7,066 bases of DNA from Planctomycetota bacterium (GTDB lineage: Bacteria > Planctomycetota > UBA8742 > SKZP01), in assembly GCA_007127275.1 (NCBI GenBank), contig SKZP01000571.1, positions 1 to 7,066 of the forward strand, read 5' to 3'. A program made the translations under genes and the position numbers. Shown piece by piece: positions 5,921-7,066 of the stretch; within the stretch, counting starts at the first letter, position 1, and each line of letters begins with the position of its first letter. The notes under the pieces were generated by a model. The model saw only the letters and a program-made list of their open reading frames with translations. It searched no databases and was not told the DNA's origin.

Positions 5921-7066
5921 ATGATGACGCCGCCGCTTCGCTTGAGTTTGGGTGTGCTTGCGTTGCTCGTCGGGCTTTCCGGGGCATTTGCCAGCGCGTC
6001 GGATAGGTACCGTGTCGCAGCCTCGGGCGCTGCGGCGTCGCCGAGCAAGAACGGGGCGGCCGACGAGGTGGCCGAGGCGTATCGGCGGGCCGCCAGCGGC
6101 ATTGTGCGCCGGGCTCGCGGTACGGCAAGTACCGCGCGGGAGATGGGTCTTGCCGGCTCGGCGTGGCACTTGGAGCGGGCCTACTTGCGCTTCGAGCCGG
6201 ACCATGAGGAGCTTCGCGAGGACCTCGGTTTCGTGCGCCGCGGCGGCGTATGGGTGGGGCCACGGGAGGCGCCGCCGGAGGATGATGAGGATCACCGGCA
6301 ATACCGTCGTGGATTGAACCGTTTCGAGCGCGAACGCGAACGGCTCAACGAACGTGTCGAGCGCACCATTTATCCCTTGCTGGAAGGCCTCGAAACGGCG
6401 AAGCCGCGACTGCACCTTCAAGCGCTGCGGGCGCTGCGCGGACTCGAGAGCCTGCCGCCGGCAAGCCGCGAGGGGTACCACGAACAGGACGAAGAGGGGC
6501 TGCGCCGGCTTACCGAGAACGGGCGCGACCTGCAGCAAAAGCTCGCACGCTGGCGTGACGAGGCGCCGACGGGCGAGCCCAGCCAGACGAGCACTCGCTT
6601 TGATCAATACTTCGACGGGGCCCTGACCAAGCGGGAGAGTGACCGCGTCCTCGTCGCCTCGACGCACCACAATCAGCAACAACTCGCCCACTTGGTCTCG
6701 CGCCTCGAACTGGCGATCAGCTTCGTCAACGCGGCGATGGACGTCGAGAATCCCAGCGAGAGCATGAACCGGCCGGACGACCAAACCTACGTGTTTTTGT
6801 TCGTCGAGACGCAGCAACAGTGGCAATACCTGATTGAACAGCTGCCGGATTTGACCGAGGCGCGCCGCGAACAGCTCAAGCAGGCAACCGGCACGACATT
6901 CGCGCGGAATGAAGCCATTCAGCATACCGAGGGACGCTCGCGCGCCGGCGTAACCGACTCCGCACTCAATGCGTGCGCGCGGCTGCTGCTGCAAGCGGAC
7001 CCCTGGCTTGAGCTGGGCTTTGCCTACTACGTCACCGAGTCGGTCAACAACACCGTGCTCACCCGG
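5921..7066 (+). CDS. Secreted protein with a degenerate peptidase-MA-like C-terminus (3' end cut by the window)
   Basis: A frame of 382 codons runs off the window end without a stop. Residues 1-24 form a signal peptide (core LSLGVLALLVGLSGAFA, cleavage after AFA or ASA). Residues about 48-105 look like short TPR-type helices, then DLGFVRRGGVWVGPREAP (101-118). I associate such a Gly-Trp segment with planctomycete secreted proteins. Residues 122-215 are highly charged and helical, possibly a coiled coil. From about 289 (TYVFLFVETQQQWQYLIEQL) the pattern resembles secreted gluzincin-type peptidases. However, the place where HExxH is expected reads NACAR (350-354), and the 'PWLxEGxAxYF' helix reads PWLELGFAYYV (361-371), with Leu where the zinc-binding Glu would be. 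I infer a non-catalytic relative; this alignment is by eye. The start at 5921 follows GGGAG (5908-5912) with 8 bases between. An in-frame ATG at 5906, with GGAG 9 bases upstream, would add MGVVL. Its role is unknown. Confidence 0.8.
   Translation, partial: MMTPPLRLSLGVLALLVGLSGAFASASDRYRVAASGAAASPSKNGAADEVAEAYRRAASGIVRRARGTASTAREMGLAGSAWHLERAYLRFEPDHEELREDLGFVRRGGVWVGPREAPPEDDEDHRQYRRGLNRFERERERLNERVERTIYPLLEGLETAKPRLHLQALRALRGLESLPPASREGYHEQDEEGLRRLTENGRDLQQKLARWRDEAPTGEPSQTSTRFDQYFDGALTKRESDRVLVASTHHNQQQLAHLVSRLELAISFVNAAMDVENPSESMNRPDDQTYVFLFVETQQQWQYLIEQLPDLTEARREQLKQATGTTFARNEAIQHTEGRSRAGVTDSALNACARLLLQADPWLELGFAYYVTESVNNTVLTR

Noticed and set aside
5873..6994. Long minus-strand open frame of 373 codons opposite the secreted protein gene
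   Set aside because: It is the antisense shadow of a + strand frame with a signal peptide and protein-like composition. The minus frame has no plausible ribosome binding site or recognisable domain.

Overview
The window is GC-rich (clearly above 60% by eye) and reads like a chromosomal segment of a Gram-negative-type bacterium. A member of the Planctomycetota or a relative seems most likely. This rests on a KdsC-type phosphatase (outer-sugar KDO chemistry), a secreted WD40/WG-repeat protein, and a secreted protein whose 'DHEELREDLGFVRRGGVWVGP' style segment I associate with planctomycete extracytoplasmic proteins. The assignment is an inference, because no rRNA or other phylogenetic marker apart from MnmG lies in the window.

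Layout: on the + strand, the 3' part of an unrecognised gene (2-499) is followed 25 bases later by a complete kdsC-like HAD phosphatase (525-1055), probably in the same operon. A roughly 300-base spacer with a plausible sigma-70-type promoter (1267-1295) then leads into a large secreted beta-propeller-like protein with WD40-type blades followed by about eight WG repeats (1355-3415, +). Converging on it from the right is a minus-strand unit. It comprises a near-consensus promoter (5671-5643), mnmG/gidA (5596-3674), and a short ORF with an excellent ribosome binding site (3652-3281). That short ORF looks like the collapsed remnant of an ATPase gene joined to the start of a second, TOPRIM/DUF4276-like gene. 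Its recognisable part stops at the stop codon of the WG-repeat gene. To the right of the divergent intergenic region (5597-5920), which carries a nested palindromic element (5722-5802), a secreted protein begins on the + strand and runs off the window end (5921-7066). It ends in what looks like a peptidase-MA-like domain that has lost its zinc-binding residues.

How the genes work together: KdsC makes free KDO for the lipopolysaccharide core. MnmG modifies the wobble uridine of certain tRNAs. The two secreted proteins have no assigned role. The genes look like a mixture of core genes (kdsC, mnmG) and lineage-specific or decaying ones, not a single pathway. I see no CRISPR array, tRNA, rRNA, insertion sequence or intact defence operon. 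The strongest candidates for a second look are the fused remnant after mnmG, the zinc-site-free secreted protein, and the nested palindrome.
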